A stretch of 36,929 bases of DNA from RGIG8368 sp045540275 (GTDB lineage Bacteria > Verrucomicrobiota > Kiritimatiellia > RFP12 > UBA1067). Position 1 is the stretch's first letter. Each line of letters begins with the position of its first letter. The notes under the pieces are model-generated. The model was not told the DNA's origin. It made no database searches and saw nothing but the letters and a program-made list of their open reading frames with translations. This document shows, one piece after another, positions 21,094 through 31,400 of this stretch. The stretch lies in contig JAZQGX010000072.1 of assembly GCA_045540275.1 (NCBI GenBank), positions 1 to 36,929 on the forward strand. The letters are read 5' to 3'. Made by a program: the position numbers and the translations under genes.

Positions 21094-22708
21094 AACGGAG
21101 AAATCCGACCGTTCCCAGCAAAAGCAAACCGCAACAGACGAGCGGAACATCGCCCAGTCTCGTATAAAGAGTTCCTCCTTTGCGCCCGGGCAACACCTGT
21201 CCGACGAGAAACCCGTGGAAGTCAGATTTTCTCCCCTCCGCTTCCAGCTGCTTGATCCGTCCGCAGGCATCAATGAAGCAAGAGACTCCGGAATTTGCCG
21301 CTCTGATCATCGGCACGCGGTTTTCAACCGCGCGAAAAACCGATTGATGCTGATGCTGCACCGCCTCGATTGAACCGTTGAACCATGCGTCGTTGGTCAT
21401 GCACAACAATATATTCGCACCCGCTTTGACTGCATCGCGGCTCAACCAGGGGACGGTGTCCTCGAAACAGATCAGCGCCCCCAGAACCGTATCAGCTTTT
21501 CCCGGCATCGCGATGGGAGATGCACTCTCTCCCGGGATACAGCTTTCGCCCGTGGGAGCGAACCTCTGCAAAAAAGGAAACTTCTTGTCAAATGGAATAT
21601 ACTCGCCGAACGGAACCAGATGGCGTTTGCGGTAGCGTCCGATCGGCCTTCCGCTGGAATCGTAAGCAAATGCGCTATTGTAGCAGCGCGATGCGCCGTT
21701 ATCGTCCCGGTAGATTTCAGTAGCCCCGGTTACCAGCACCGAGCCCGGCGCTTGAGCGACGCCTTTTTCAATCAACGATGCGGCAAAACCGCTGCCGGGA
21801 AGGCTTCCGACAACGGCACACTCCGGCCAGACGATCAGATCGGGCTTTGCCAATGCCGCCATTTTCGTCTGATTGATCGTCCGCTCGAGCAGGAGCTCGC
21901 GAATATTTTCCGAATGCAGAAATACGCATGGAATGTTAGGCTGAATCGCCGCGACACGAATCGGTGTCTGTCCCGAAGCCAGCGGATTGCGCAACTCGCC
22001 GGCACCCCAAACCCAGATGAATGCCGCAAGTCCCAGCGATACTGCACTCTCCAGCGGCGGACCGAATTTAACCCGCACGCCGCCGGCTTGCGGCGCGGAC
22101 GGCATCTTGCAACCCGGAAGACGCTGCAAAAACGAGGAAGCCATGCGCATAGTCATGCAGGTAATCGACCCGTTGACCAGAATTACCAGCATTGACACCC
22201 CGTAGACCCCGGCGATTGAAGCGAATTGAATTACCGGCAAATTCGAAACCTGTGCAACGCCGAGAAAATTCCACGCGAAACCGGAAAAGAGATTTCCGCG
22301 CATCCATTCACAAAATGCCCAGAGAAGCGGGTCGCAGATTGCAACCGCCGCGACCCTTCCCGCACCGTGGACAGAATTCCAAACCGTCGAGGAGCAATAG
22401 GCGAAAAGTGCAAGATAAAGCGAGCAGACCGCGGACAGTCCCAGCATTCCCAGTATCACTAGAACCAGCGGACCGCCGTTGGGTATTATCGCGGGAAACC
22501 ACGATAGAACTATCGGCCAAAACACCATCCCGTAGAAGGCAGCCCAGCGCGCGGCCATGCACGGTGAGGAGGAGCGGATTATCCACAGAAGCGGAATCAG
22601 CGAAAACCATGAATTGGTTGAATTTTCAAACGGCGGATAGGCAAAAGCAAGACCGACCGCCCCGGACGCCAACGCCGCCAGTTTAAACAGAACCTTCCAC
22701 TTTTTCAT
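21062..22708 (-). CDS. lnt: Apolipoprotein N-acyltransferase (Lnt)
   Basis: 548 residues. The N-terminal ~230 residues contain several membrane segments. The C-terminal nitrilase domain has the catalytic Glu in IVWPEC (~298), the Lys in RYRKRHLVPFGEYIPF (~363) and the Cys in LICFEDT (~413). Lnt adds the third acyl chain to lipoproteins in the inner membrane, which supports a Gram-negative envelope. It is the last gene of the six-gene operon starting with gltX and follows the L,D-transpeptidase by 22 bp. It converges on the pseudouridine synthase gene with a 32-bp overlap. Confidence 0.95.
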   Translation of the reverse strand: MKKWKVLFKLAALASGAVGLAFAYPPFENSTNSWFSLIPLLWIIRSSSPCMAARWAAFYGMVFWPIVLSWFPAIIPNGGPLVLVILGMLGLSAVCSLYLALFAYCSSTVWNSVHGAGRVAAVAICDPLLWAFCEWMRGNLFSGFAWNFLGVAQVSNLPVIQFASIAGVYGVSMLVILVNGSITCMTMRMASSFLQRLPGCKMPSAPQAGGVRVKFGPPLESAVSLGLAAFIWVWGAGELRNPLASGQTPIRVAAIQPNIPCVFLHSENIRELLLERTINQTKMAALAKPDLIVWPECAVVGSLPGSGFAASLIEKGVAQAPGSVLVTGATEIYRDDNGASRCYNSAFAYDSSGRPIGRYRKRHLVPFGEYIPFDKKFPFLQRFAPTGESCIPGESASPIAMPGKADTVLGALICFEDTVPWLSRDAVKAGANILLCMTNDAWFNGSIEAVQHQHQSVFRAVENRVPMIRAANSGVSCFIDACGRIKQLEAEGRKSDFHGFLVGQVLPGRKGGTLYTRLGDVPLVCCGLLLLGTVGFLRFRKRRRAVVA

Positions 22709-22730
22709 TTTCTGCTCCAGTCAGAAAAAC

Positions 22731-23789
22731 TCAATCGCAGATGTTGACCGCAGTACCTATCGGCAGCAGTCTAGTCAGCTGGTCGATATCGGCATTGCGG
22801 AAACGCACCCGGCCATCCTCGTTGCGGCATCCCAAACTCGCATTGACCCATGTGCCGTGAAGCGCCAGACCGGCGACCGGAGGCGTTTCCTGCACCGCGG
22901 AAAGCGTAAGCAGCGAGGTTCCAAGAATATTGCCCGGCGCACCAAATGCCAGCGCCTTCTGCCCCGCCTTGCGGTAGACGGGATTTTTAAAACGGGAACG
23001 CAGAGAGTAGATCCCGGAAGGAATATCCGCCTCCGGTCCCAATCCGATGGTGTAGCGTTTGAAAAATTCTCCGTTCAACGTCAGCACGGCGGTGAATTTC
23101 TTCTTTTCGATCGTCAATTCGAAAATCGGATTGTTTAACACCCACAACTCCCTGCCGATCGACAACTGCGACGGTTTTTCGATGTTGTTCACCGCAATGA
23201 TAAAATCAATAGTCGTATTGAATTTCCGGGCGATCTTCCCGAGGGAGTCCCCCGCAACCACCGTATAGGTGATTTTTCCCGGCATCGGACGGTTTGAATA
23301 CAAAAGTTTCTCGTTGATAACTGAAACTTTTTTCTCCAGATACTCACCGATCCCCTTCGCTTCCGGCCGCTTCAGCAACGACAGCAGTTTCGCCCGCGCC
23401 CCTAGCAGATCATCCTGACGAACCCGCGTGTCCGCCTCGCTGATTTCACGTTGCAACGCATCGGAAACCGTTACATTGCCGACCGGCGCAGCGACGGGCT
23501 TGGGTTCTTCGGGTTTCACCGGTTGAGCGACGGGTTTGGGAGGTGGCGGGGTTTTCGGCACGTCCAGAATTTTTTTCAGGACATTCTTATCCTCGGCTCG
23601 TTCCTCCTCCACACCGAGCTTGATGGTGTCCTCACCGGCGATCCGCGCTGGTGAAACATCTCCGTCGCACCCGCGGTAGATGAGGAACGCAACCAGCGCC
23701 ACGGGGACGAGAAACAATCCCTGCAGAAGCTTACGCGCCGCGCGCGAGTCAGATGGTTCGTATTCTATGCCGTATCGTCCACGCTGCAT
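22731..23789 (-). CDS. LysM-L,D-transpeptidase (YkuD domain), membrane-anchored
   Basis: 352 residues. A single membrane segment lies near residues 23-40 (LLQGLFLVPVALVAFLIY), followed by a Pro/Lys-rich linker (PPPPKPVAQPVKPEEPKPV). A LysM domain (YTVVAGDSLGKIARKFN, ~173-222) and a C-terminal YkuD domain come next. The catalytic motif is HGTWVNASLGCRN (His ~310, Cys ~320). Such enzymes make 3-3 peptidoglycan cross-links or attach proteins to the wall. It sits between ileS (10 bp) and lnt (22 bp) in one transcription unit. A short Pro-rich spacer before LysM suggests reach through the periplasm. Confidence 0.92.
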   Translation of the reverse strand: MQRGRYGIEYEPSDSRAARKLLQGLFLVPVALVAFLIYRGCDGDVSPARIAGEDTIKLGVEEERAEDKNVLKKILDVPKTPPPPKPVAQPVKPEEPKPVAAPVGNVTVSDALQREISEADTRVRQDDLLGARAKLLSLLKRPEAKGIGEYLEKKVSVINEKLLYSNRPMPGKITYTVVAGDSLGKIARKFNTTIDFIIAVNNIEKPSQLSIGRELWVLNNPIFELTIEKKKFTAVLTLNGEFFKRYTIGLGPEADIPSGIYSLRSRFKNPVYRKAGQKALAFGAPGNILGTSLLTLSAVQETPPVAGLALHGTWVNASLGCRNEDGRVRFRNADIDQLTRLLPIGTAVNICD

Positions 23790-23799
23790 AATCCAGACC

Positions 23800-26700
23800 T
23801 CACACTTTTTCCACCTGAATCTTGACCTGATGCCCGTTCAGTTCAAATTCAGATCCTTGATTTTCCCCGAAGCTGATTTCATCGCAAAGCGTTTCGCCCT
23901 TGACGTAATCACTGAAGGCGTTGACGGCGTTTTTGACCTCATCATCACCCTGCAGCGTCACCACAATGCGCTGAGTCACTTCAAAATCGGCCTCCTTGCG
24001 GAGATTTTGCACGCGGCTGACGAACTCCCGGGCAAGACCTTCGGCCAGCAATGCCGCGTCGAGCGCAGTCTCGATTGCGACCACAACCTCGCCTTCGGAG
24101 GCGACCACCATTCCCGCCTTCGGGCGGCGCGTAATGACCACATCCTCGTCGCAAATCTGCACGCCGTCAATCTCCAGCGGAAATTCCGCCTTCTTCATCG
24201 CAGCGATCTGCGAGGCAACCTGCTTCATCTTCGGACCGAATTTCGGTCCCAGCGTCTTGAAATTCGCCTTGAACGAAATGTCCGCCATCGCACTTTCGTC
24301 ACTGCCGTATTCGACGCGCTTGATGTTCAGTTCGTCGAGAATCAGCTCCTCGTATGCGGCTCCCTCCAGCATGCCGGGAAGATCCAGACGGCTTGAAACC
24401 GCATGAAGACAGGAAAGCGGCTGACGCACCTTCAAATCGTTTTCGGTACGCAGCTGGCGACCGAGGCGGACGATACGCTGCACCAGCTCCATGTCCTTCT
24501 CGAGCTTTTCGTCGCGCGCGGCGGCGTCCGCCTCCGGGAAATCGCACAGATGCACCGAATCGGGATCGGACTGTCCGCGAAGATTGCGGAACACCGCTTC
24601 GGCGATGAACGGCGTAAAGGGAGCCGCAACCTTGCTCAACTGCACCAGCACATAGCGCAAAGTGCGGTATGCATTGATTTTGTCGGCGTCGTTATCCGAC
24701 TTCCAGAAGCGGCGGCGGCTGCGGCGAATGTACCAGTTGGTCAGAGCATCGACGAATGCGACAAACGGGCGAACCGAACGCTGCAGATCGTAATTATCCA
24801 TTGCGCTGGACACATCGCGGATAAGCGTTTCCATCGCCGATACGATCCAGCGGTCAAGCACATTCGTTCCAGTCGGCTTTACCACTTCCTTCTCGTCAAA
24901 CCCGTCGACATTGGCATAGGTAACGAAGAAGCTGTACGCGTTCCACCACGGAATCAGCAGCTCGCGGAGAATCTGGCGCACGCCGGCCTCGGAAAACTTG
25001 AGGTTTTCCGCGCGCACGACCGGCGAGTATATCATGTAGAGACGGATGACGTCCGCCCCGTACGTATCCAGCATCAAGGTCGGATCGGGATAATTCTTCA
25101 GACGCTTGGACATCTTCTTTCCGTCCTCCGCCAGCACCAATCCGTTGACGATCACGTTGCGGTAGGGAGAACGGTTGAAGAGGCAAGTCCCCAGCACCAT
25201 CAGCGTGTAGAACCAGCCGCGGGTCTGATCCAGCCCTTCGGCGATGAAATCGGCGGGATAGAAATCGGCGATCGAGTCAAGATCGGCCTTCCCTTCGGCG
25301 TTACCCATGTAATGCTGCTGGGCATAGGGCATCGAGCCCGATTCAAACCAGCAGTCCAAAACTTCAGGGGTTCGGCGATAGGTTTTTCCGTCGCGCACGA
25401 TCTCAATCTTGTCGATGAAATGCTTGTGCAAATCGGTGACCTTCACGCCGCTCAACGCTTCAAGCTCCGCCACCGAGCCGATGCAAATCATGTCATCTGG
25501 GTTGTCGACATTGATCCACACCGGGATGCATGACCCCCAGAAACGGTTTCTTGAAATATTCCAGTCGCGTGCTTCTTTGAGCCAATTGCCGAAGCGCTTG
25601 TCACCGACGTAATCGGGCGTCCAATGGACAGAGGCGTTGTTTTCGGCAAGGCGGTCGTGCAGATCCTCGACCCTCACGTACCAGGCGTCGATGGCACGAT
25701 AAATCAACGGCGTGTCGGTACGGTCGCAGAAGGGATAACTGTGAACTATGGTAGCTTGATGGACGAGCTTGCCCTGTGTCTTGAGCATGCGGATGATATC
25801 CTTGTCGCAGTCCTTGCAGAAGCGCCCTTTGAATTCGGGGATGGCGTCGGTAAAAGCGCATGACTCGTCGAGAGGATCGGCAAATGCCGTCATTCCCGCC
25901 TCCTTGCAGACCCGGAAGTCATCTTCACCGTAAGCCGGAGCAACATGCACCAGTCCCACACCGTCGCCCGTAGTCACATAATCGTCATTCGCCACGCGAA
26001 ATGCTCCTTCCGCCTTCTTGTCGGCGAAATACGGAAAAATCGGTTCGTACTCGGCATCCTTGAGCGCCGATCCCTTGAACTCGAGGACGATTTCGCGTTT
26101 TGACTCATCCTTGAAAATGTGCGCCACGCGCTCCTTGGCCATTATGTAGACCGCACGCGCCTCGTCATCGAGATCGCGCACGGCGACATAATCGATCGAG
26201 GCGCCGGCGCAGATCATCAGGTTTTCAGGAAGCGTCCACGGCGTTGTCGTCCACACCAGCAGATAAACCGTCGCTTCGCCTGCAATCAAACCTGCAAGAG
26301 CGGAATCCTTCGCCGACAACGCCTTGGTGCGCACCGTGACGGCGGGATCCTGAACATCTTTGTAATTGTTTCCCGCCTCGAAATTGGAAAGCGGGGTGGA
26401 CAGTTTCCAGGAGTACGGCATAATGCGATGCGATTTGTAGACGCGCCCCTGCTCCCAAAGCTGCTTGAACACCCACCAGATGCTTTCCATAAAATCGGTG
26501 TTCATCGTCTTGTAGTCGTTGTCGAAATCAACCCACCGCCCCATGCGCGTGACGGTTTTGCGCCATTCGTTGACATAGGTAGTCACCATTGAACGGCACT
26601 GCTCGTTAAATTTATCAACGCCAAGCGCCTTGATTTCAGGCGTACCGGAAACTCCCAGCGCCTCCTGCGCAAGCGCCTCGATCGGCAAACCGTGGGTATC

Positions 26701-26955
26701 CCAACCGAAACGGCGCTCGACATATTTTCCGCGCATCGTCTGATAGCGGGGTACGATATCCTTGATGGTGCCGGCTAGCAGATGTCCGTAATGCGGAAGT
26801 CCCGTGGCGAATGGAGGACCGTCATAGAACTTGTAACGCTCCTTGCCTTCATTGCGCTTGAGCGATTTTTTGAAAGTTCCATCCTTCTCCCAAAATTCGA
26901 GGATATCCTTCTCCATCGCAGGAAAATCAATCTTGTTTGAAACAGGTTTAAACAT
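23800..26955 (-). CDS. ileS: Isoleucyl-tRNA synthetase, long (type 2) form
   Basis: 1051 residues. The HIGH-type motif lies in PPFATGLPHYGHLLAGTIKD (~47-66), and KMSKR lies in EDGKKMSKRLKNYPDP (~613). The zinc-binding C-terminal motif of E. coli-type IleS is not seen. The length and the FYDGPPFATGLPHYGHLL wording are those of the eukaryote/archaea-like type 2 enzymes, which are usually insensitive to mupirocin. It charges tRNA-Ile. It overlaps nothing but is separated by 3 bp from the TIGR03663 gene upstream and 10 bp from the transpeptidase downstream, so it is within a single operon. Confidence 0.97.
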   Translation of the reverse strand: MFKPVSNKIDFPAMEKDILEFWEKDGTFKKSLKRNEGKERYKFYDGPPFATGLPHYGHLLAGTIKDIVPRYQTMRGKYVERRFGWDTHGLPIEALAQEALGVSGTPEIKALGVDKFNEQCRSMVTTYVNEWRKTVTRMGRWVDFDNDYKTMNTDFMESIWWVFKQLWEQGRVYKSHRIMPYSWKLSTPLSNFEAGNNYKDVQDPAVTVRTKALSAKDSALAGLIAGEATVYLLVWTTTPWTLPENLMICAGASIDYVAVRDLDDEARAVYIMAKERVAHIFKDESKREIVLEFKGSALKDAEYEPIFPYFADKKAEGAFRVANDDYVTTGDGVGLVHVAPAYGEDDFRVCKEAGMTAFADPLDESCAFTDAIPEFKGRFCKDCDKDIIRMLKTQGKLVHQATIVHSYPFCDRTDTPLIYRAIDAWYVRVEDLHDRLAENNASVHWTPDYVGDKRFGNWLKEARDWNISRNRFWGSCIPVWINVDNPDDMICIGSVAELEALSGVKVTDLHKHFIDKIEIVRDGKTYRRTPEVLDCWFESGSMPYAQQHYMGNAEGKADLDSIADFYPADFIAEGLDQTRGWFYTLMVLGTCLFNRSPYRNVIVNGLVLAEDGKKMSKRLKNYPDPTLMLDTYGADVIRLYMIYSPVVRAENLKFSEAGVRQILRELLIPWWNAYSFFVTYANVDGFDEKEVVKPTGTNVLDRWIVSAMETLIRDVSSAMDNYDLQRSVRPFVAFVDALTNWYIRRSRRRFWKSDNDADKINAYRTLRYVLVQLSKVAAPFTPFIAEAVFRNLRGQSDPDSVHLCDFPEADAAARDEKLEKDMELVQRIVRLGRQLRTENDLKVRQPLSCLHAVSSRLDLPGMLEGAAYEELILDELNIKRVEYGSDESAMADISFKANFKTLGPKFGPKMKQVASQIAAMKKAEFPLEIDGVQICDEDVVITRRPKAGMVVASEGEVVVAIETALDAALLAEGLAREFVSRVQNLRKEADFEVTQRIVVTLQGDDEVKNAVNAFSDYVKGETLCDEISFGENQGSEFELNGHQVKIQVEKV

Positions 26956-26958
26956 CGC

Positions 26959-28485
26959 TTATTTCTCCTTCCTGACAGCAAACAGCTGCACTAAAACACC
27001 TGGCCTAACGCCAAAGAAACCGATTTCGGCATCGCTGCCCATCAAGGCCGCAGCACGTTCGCCGTCGGCGGCGGCACTGATCAGAATCTGCGGTTTGACT
27101 TCCGGCGGAATCTCGGCCACCGAATTCCAGCACCCAAGATTGCGGCACTTCCGCAGATACCAGGGCAACGGCCAGTAATCCGACGATGGAGCTGCTATGG
27201 CCACCATCGCATCGTCCTTTTCGGGCAATACCAAAAGCAGCGAACGCACCTTCTCAACCAGCAACAGACAGTCATTTCCGGTGTGGGCATAGACGTATGG
27301 GTTACGAACATCTGCATCGTACTTGAAACATGCGCGATACGCCTGCACGCCATGCCAGAGCAACAACGCCGAAAAAACCACACCCAGCACGACGCGAAGC
27401 ATCGAACCGAACCGATGCCAGAGGATCCCGATTCCATCGGCGGCCATGACAATCGCCCCAAAGAGGAACGACAACGCGCACCATGGGGTTTTGTAGGGAA
27501 TGGAGCTGTATATCACAGTCAAAACCACGGTGTAAAGAGAGATAAAAATTCCCATTCTCCTACCCTTGGCAAACGAGTCAACCGCGCAGACCGCGGCAAA
27601 CGGCAGGATAAACGCCTCGCCGAAAAGCGGACCCCGTCCGTATTTGAACCATCCGAGCCAATTGAAATAAGCATACCACGGGTGGTCATGCGGCGAACTG
27701 AAGGCTTTTGCGGTATAAGCCTGCGCAGTACCGAATAACGCGTCATGCACACCTTGAAAGTTGGTGAAGAACGACGAATAAAACAAGATGAAAACCGTAC
27801 TTGCGGCGAGCAGTGCCGCAGGTGCGGAACGAAAGACCGAAGACAATGCGACCGGTGGCCGGCGGGTGGCGGGCACATACATTGCAAACAGCGCGGCGAC
27901 GGCGGCGGCGGCGAACGAAAGTACGGCGGTCTCCTTGGTGCTGATGCTCAGACCGGCAAATGCGCCGAAGCTAATTGCACAAAGCGTTCTTGAAAAGCGT
28001 CCGCCCTTTGCATCGAGATTGAAGGTTCTGCACCAGGCGCAACCGCTTAAAAACATTCCGTAAAGAAACAGCACCAGCATCGTTTCTTGGATGAAGAAGC
28101 GGTTGTAGAAACAAAAAGAAGGTGAAAGCGCCAACAGAGCCAAGGCTGGAATCCGAGCGCTTTTGACGGGAAAGAGCAACAACGCGGCGAGCAGGAATAT
28201 GGAAAAGGTCACCGGCACCGCTCTGAAACAGATCTCGTCGGTCTCGGTGAAAGCGTCCGCGCTTGCCCTGCAGAAAGGGAGCGCGGCATAGTACAAAGTC
28301 GGTCCGTGATGATCGGTCGGATCGAATCTGTACCCTTTCCCCTCCATCAGCAGCCCGGTACGCACCGCCTGGTTGGCCTCGTCGCCGTGCATAGGACGGG
28401 CTTCGAGTTTTGGCAGACGGAGCGCGCATGCCAAAATCACAATGATTGCTATCAAAGCTGCTGTTATGGAGAATTTACGTTTCAT
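26959..28485 (-). CDS. TIGR03663-type GT-C glycosyltransferase-like membrane protein
   Basis: 508 residues with about 11 membrane segments. The N-terminal block RPMHGDEANQAVRTG and the YRFDPTDHHGPTLYYAAL segment match TIGR03663 proteins. These resemble GT39/PMT-like, polyprenyl-phosphate-sugar-dependent glycosyltransferases; the DE pair in the first periplasmic loop is the expected catalytic acid site. Substrate and acceptor are unknown. It lies flush against the DUF2723 gene (0 bp) and 3 bp before ileS. Two GT-C-like proteins side by side suggest a shared envelope glycosylation role. Confidence 0.85.
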   Translation of the reverse strand: MKRKFSITAALIAIIVILACALRLPKLEARPMHGDEANQAVRTGLLMEGKGYRFDPTDHHGPTLYYAALPFCRASADAFTETDEICFRAVPVTFSIFLLAALLLFPVKSARIPALALLALSPSFCFYNRFFIQETMLVLFLYGMFLSGCAWCRTFNLDAKGGRFSRTLCAISFGAFAGLSISTKETAVLSFAAAAVAALFAMYVPATRRPPVALSSVFRSAPAALLAASTVFILFYSSFFTNFQGVHDALFGTAQAYTAKAFSSPHDHPWYAYFNWLGWFKYGRGPLFGEAFILPFAAVCAVDSFAKGRRMGIFISLYTVVLTVIYSSIPYKTPWCALSFLFGAIVMAADGIGILWHRFGSMLRVVLGVVFSALLLWHGVQAYRACFKYDADVRNPYVYAHTGNDCLLLVEKVRSLLLVLPEKDDAMVAIAAPSSDYWPLPWYLRKCRNLGCWNSVAEIPPEVKPQILISAAADGERAAALMGSDAEIGFFGVRPGVLVQLFAVRKEK

Positions 28486-31400
28486 TTATCTCGGTTGCGG
28501 AATTTGCGGAACGGATGACTCCCGTTGCCGCACCGCTCTCAACTGACGGAACAGAGGCTCAGCGATTGCCATCAATGAAGGATTACCCTCGATATACCGC
28601 ACCGCATCGGTTTTGCCGAATTCGATTGCTCGCTGGAAAGCATAGAGTGTTTCATTGTTCTGTCCGCGGGAGGCGTAGAGTATAGCCATATGAATCCACG
28701 CCCTCCAGTCGCGCGGATTGAGCTTGAGGTATCGAACCAGATGCGGGGTCGCCCGATCGATATCACCGCCGGCGGCGTAGATGCTGACGATCGTCCAAAG
28801 GTGCTTTGCGTCAAGATTCAGTGGGAGATTCGGGACGGTCATGTCGAGAATCTCGATCGCCTCCTTGTTCTTGTTGATAGCAGAAAGGATGTTGGCGATT
28901 GAAAGTCGGGAGAGCGCGGTGCAACCCGGGCGGACGGCCGCGTCGCGGTAGAATTTAAGCGCCTTGTCGTAGAGCCCGAGTTCGCGATAGGTGTCGGCCA
29001 GCTGCATGGTGTCTTCAAAGGAAAGCATCTTATCGGCTGCCAGTTTGGCCTGCAGTTCGGAAACTTTCTGACGTTTTTCCAACACCTCTTCTATCATGCG
29101 CATAAAGTCTTTGCCGCGATCGTTGTGTTTGTCGCGTATGGTGTAATCGCGAAGAATCTCCAGCGAATCTTCGTAACGGTTCTGCGGAATCAGAACCTCC
29201 TGGATGAGACGGAAGTTGGCCTCAGGACTGACCGGATAGAGCACACGCGCCTCGTTGAACGCCTTTTCGGCATCGGCGAAACGACCGCGGGATGCGTATA
29301 GTCCGGCAATCGCACTTCGCAGTTTGGAAAATGATTTCTGGCCAGGGATGTCGCGTCTGAACATCGGGTCGCGCACCAGACGGCGCGAGTACCAATCCCA
29401 GAAGTCGAAATCGTCGTTGACCATTTTCTCGTCGAGGGTCGAGGGCTGCGAATTGATTTTCATGATCAGACCGTGCGGAGAAAGATATGGATACATCCAT
29501 GGTATCACATAGCTCTCTTCTACGTAGAAATCATGCAGACGCTTGTTCTTGTCAAACATCATTTTGGTCAATATTGCATTGATTTCCATGACTCCGAGCG
29601 CTCCGCTGACCTGGACCCTGCCGTTTTCGATGGTCAACGCGGCGTTCTTCGGGCGCTTGCCGGACTGGACCTCATCGACATAGATCTGAAAAGCCTTGGC
29701 ACTTTCATCAGGAGTAGGAATCCACATGTCATCGCCGTACAGATCGCGTTCGACCGCCATGTACGTATTGTCGGCGAGCGCGTTCTGGGTAATCAAAAAT
29801 ACATCGGGACGAACCTTTGCCGAATAAATCATATAGGTGGGCACGAAGCGTCCCGGATCGGTTCCGCCGAAGAAGACCGCATTGGTGGTCATTTCGCCGG
29901 GAAACGCGGGATTTGGAAGCGGCTCCTCCTCTTCCGAAAGCTCTTCGGAAATGGCGTCGGCACCGCGCAACGAGTAGTTGCCGAACTGCCATCCGAAGGT
30001 GTGGCCGTTCTGTTCAGCTCCGCTCAGGGCGAAAGCGATCCATTTGTTGTTGTAGTTCTCGTAAACGGGAATGGCTGCCGCCAACAGCAAAGCCAGCACC
30101 AAAAGCGGCGATAATTTCGAAGACGGAAAGAGTTGTCCGGTCAGCTTCGGCAAAATGCGTTTGGCGATAACCGCACCGAATACCATGCCATAGCCGACCC
30201 AAATCGCAAACAGCCCGTGCGAGCTGATGAACTTCACCTTTTGGATGAACGAATCCTGTAGGTCTCCGCGGATATTTGCCAGCACCACCAGCACCACCGA
30301 CATCATGAAAAAGCCGGCCGCCGTCGCAATCAACCACTGCTGCGTCAAGCCGTCGGCATCGAATCTGAAATCGAATTTCCCGCTCAACTGCGCACGCAAT
30401 TTGCATAGCGCCCAGATTGCGCCCGCCACCAGCAGAATCGACAGAATCAGGGCGACGAACATAGCGCCCAAACTGTTGCCGCGGACATCGGTGTAGAAGA
30501 TTGCTAGCACGAGCGACGAAAGGAAAAGACACGTTCCCGCCCCCAGCGCCGTCAGCGTCAGTCCTACCGTAAGCCGCTCGGACTGATTGCCCTCGCACAT
30601 CGTCCGGCGGGCAAAGCCCCACAGCTGATCGAAGACAATCGTCACGCCGCCGACCGCCAGTAGCACGAAAATGACACCAATAATCCATTTGTCCAGACGG
30701 AACAGCGGTTCACCTCCAGCAAACTCGGATATCAAGACCAGAATACTGACCGCCACATAGAGCGAAGCGGCGATATCAAGTCCGTTGATGCGCTTGCTCC
30801 GTCCGTTGCGGCGGAAGCTCCAGTCGGCGAAAGGCAGAAGTCCGAGCGTCGCCACAATCAACGTGAACTGCACACGCAAGTCGGTGAAGTAGAAGCCGAC
30901 CTGCGAAAACATACGGGAGGAAAAGATGTCGGAGGGGGATATCTTCTCATATTGACCGCGCGTTATTGCGTGTTTGAACCCCTCCCAGGTGCGCGGATAG
31001 CCCCAGTTCATCGGAGGATTGCGCAAATCCGAGACGATCGGCATATAGACATAGAACGAAACCCCAAGTTCCATGAAGAAGGCGGTAAGTGCCACCCGCT
31101 TTCCGTTGGGAAGCGTAAACCATGCCAGCGCCAGAAGTAGAAAGTTCCAAATTACCGGCCACCAGAACCACCAGGTCGTCGGGTGCGTCAAACCATTCAT
31201 CGCTCCTTTGCTGAGCAATGCGAAAACGCCGATCTGCACCGCCGCGACCGGAATTGCGTAAAACAGACCACGGGGAATCGTCCAGCAAAGCGCGAAGAGA
31301 ACCGCCACCGCGCCGAGCAGTACTGCCGTAGGTAGCGCCCATGAAAATGGTTCGCCGGTATAATTGACGGGCATTTGAGCACCCGGCACGAAAGAGATGC

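Noticed and set aside
24403..25533. Plus-strand reading frame of 376 codons inside ileS
   Set aside because: Antisense to a clear IleS; low-complexity His/Arg-rich product with no recognisable domain.
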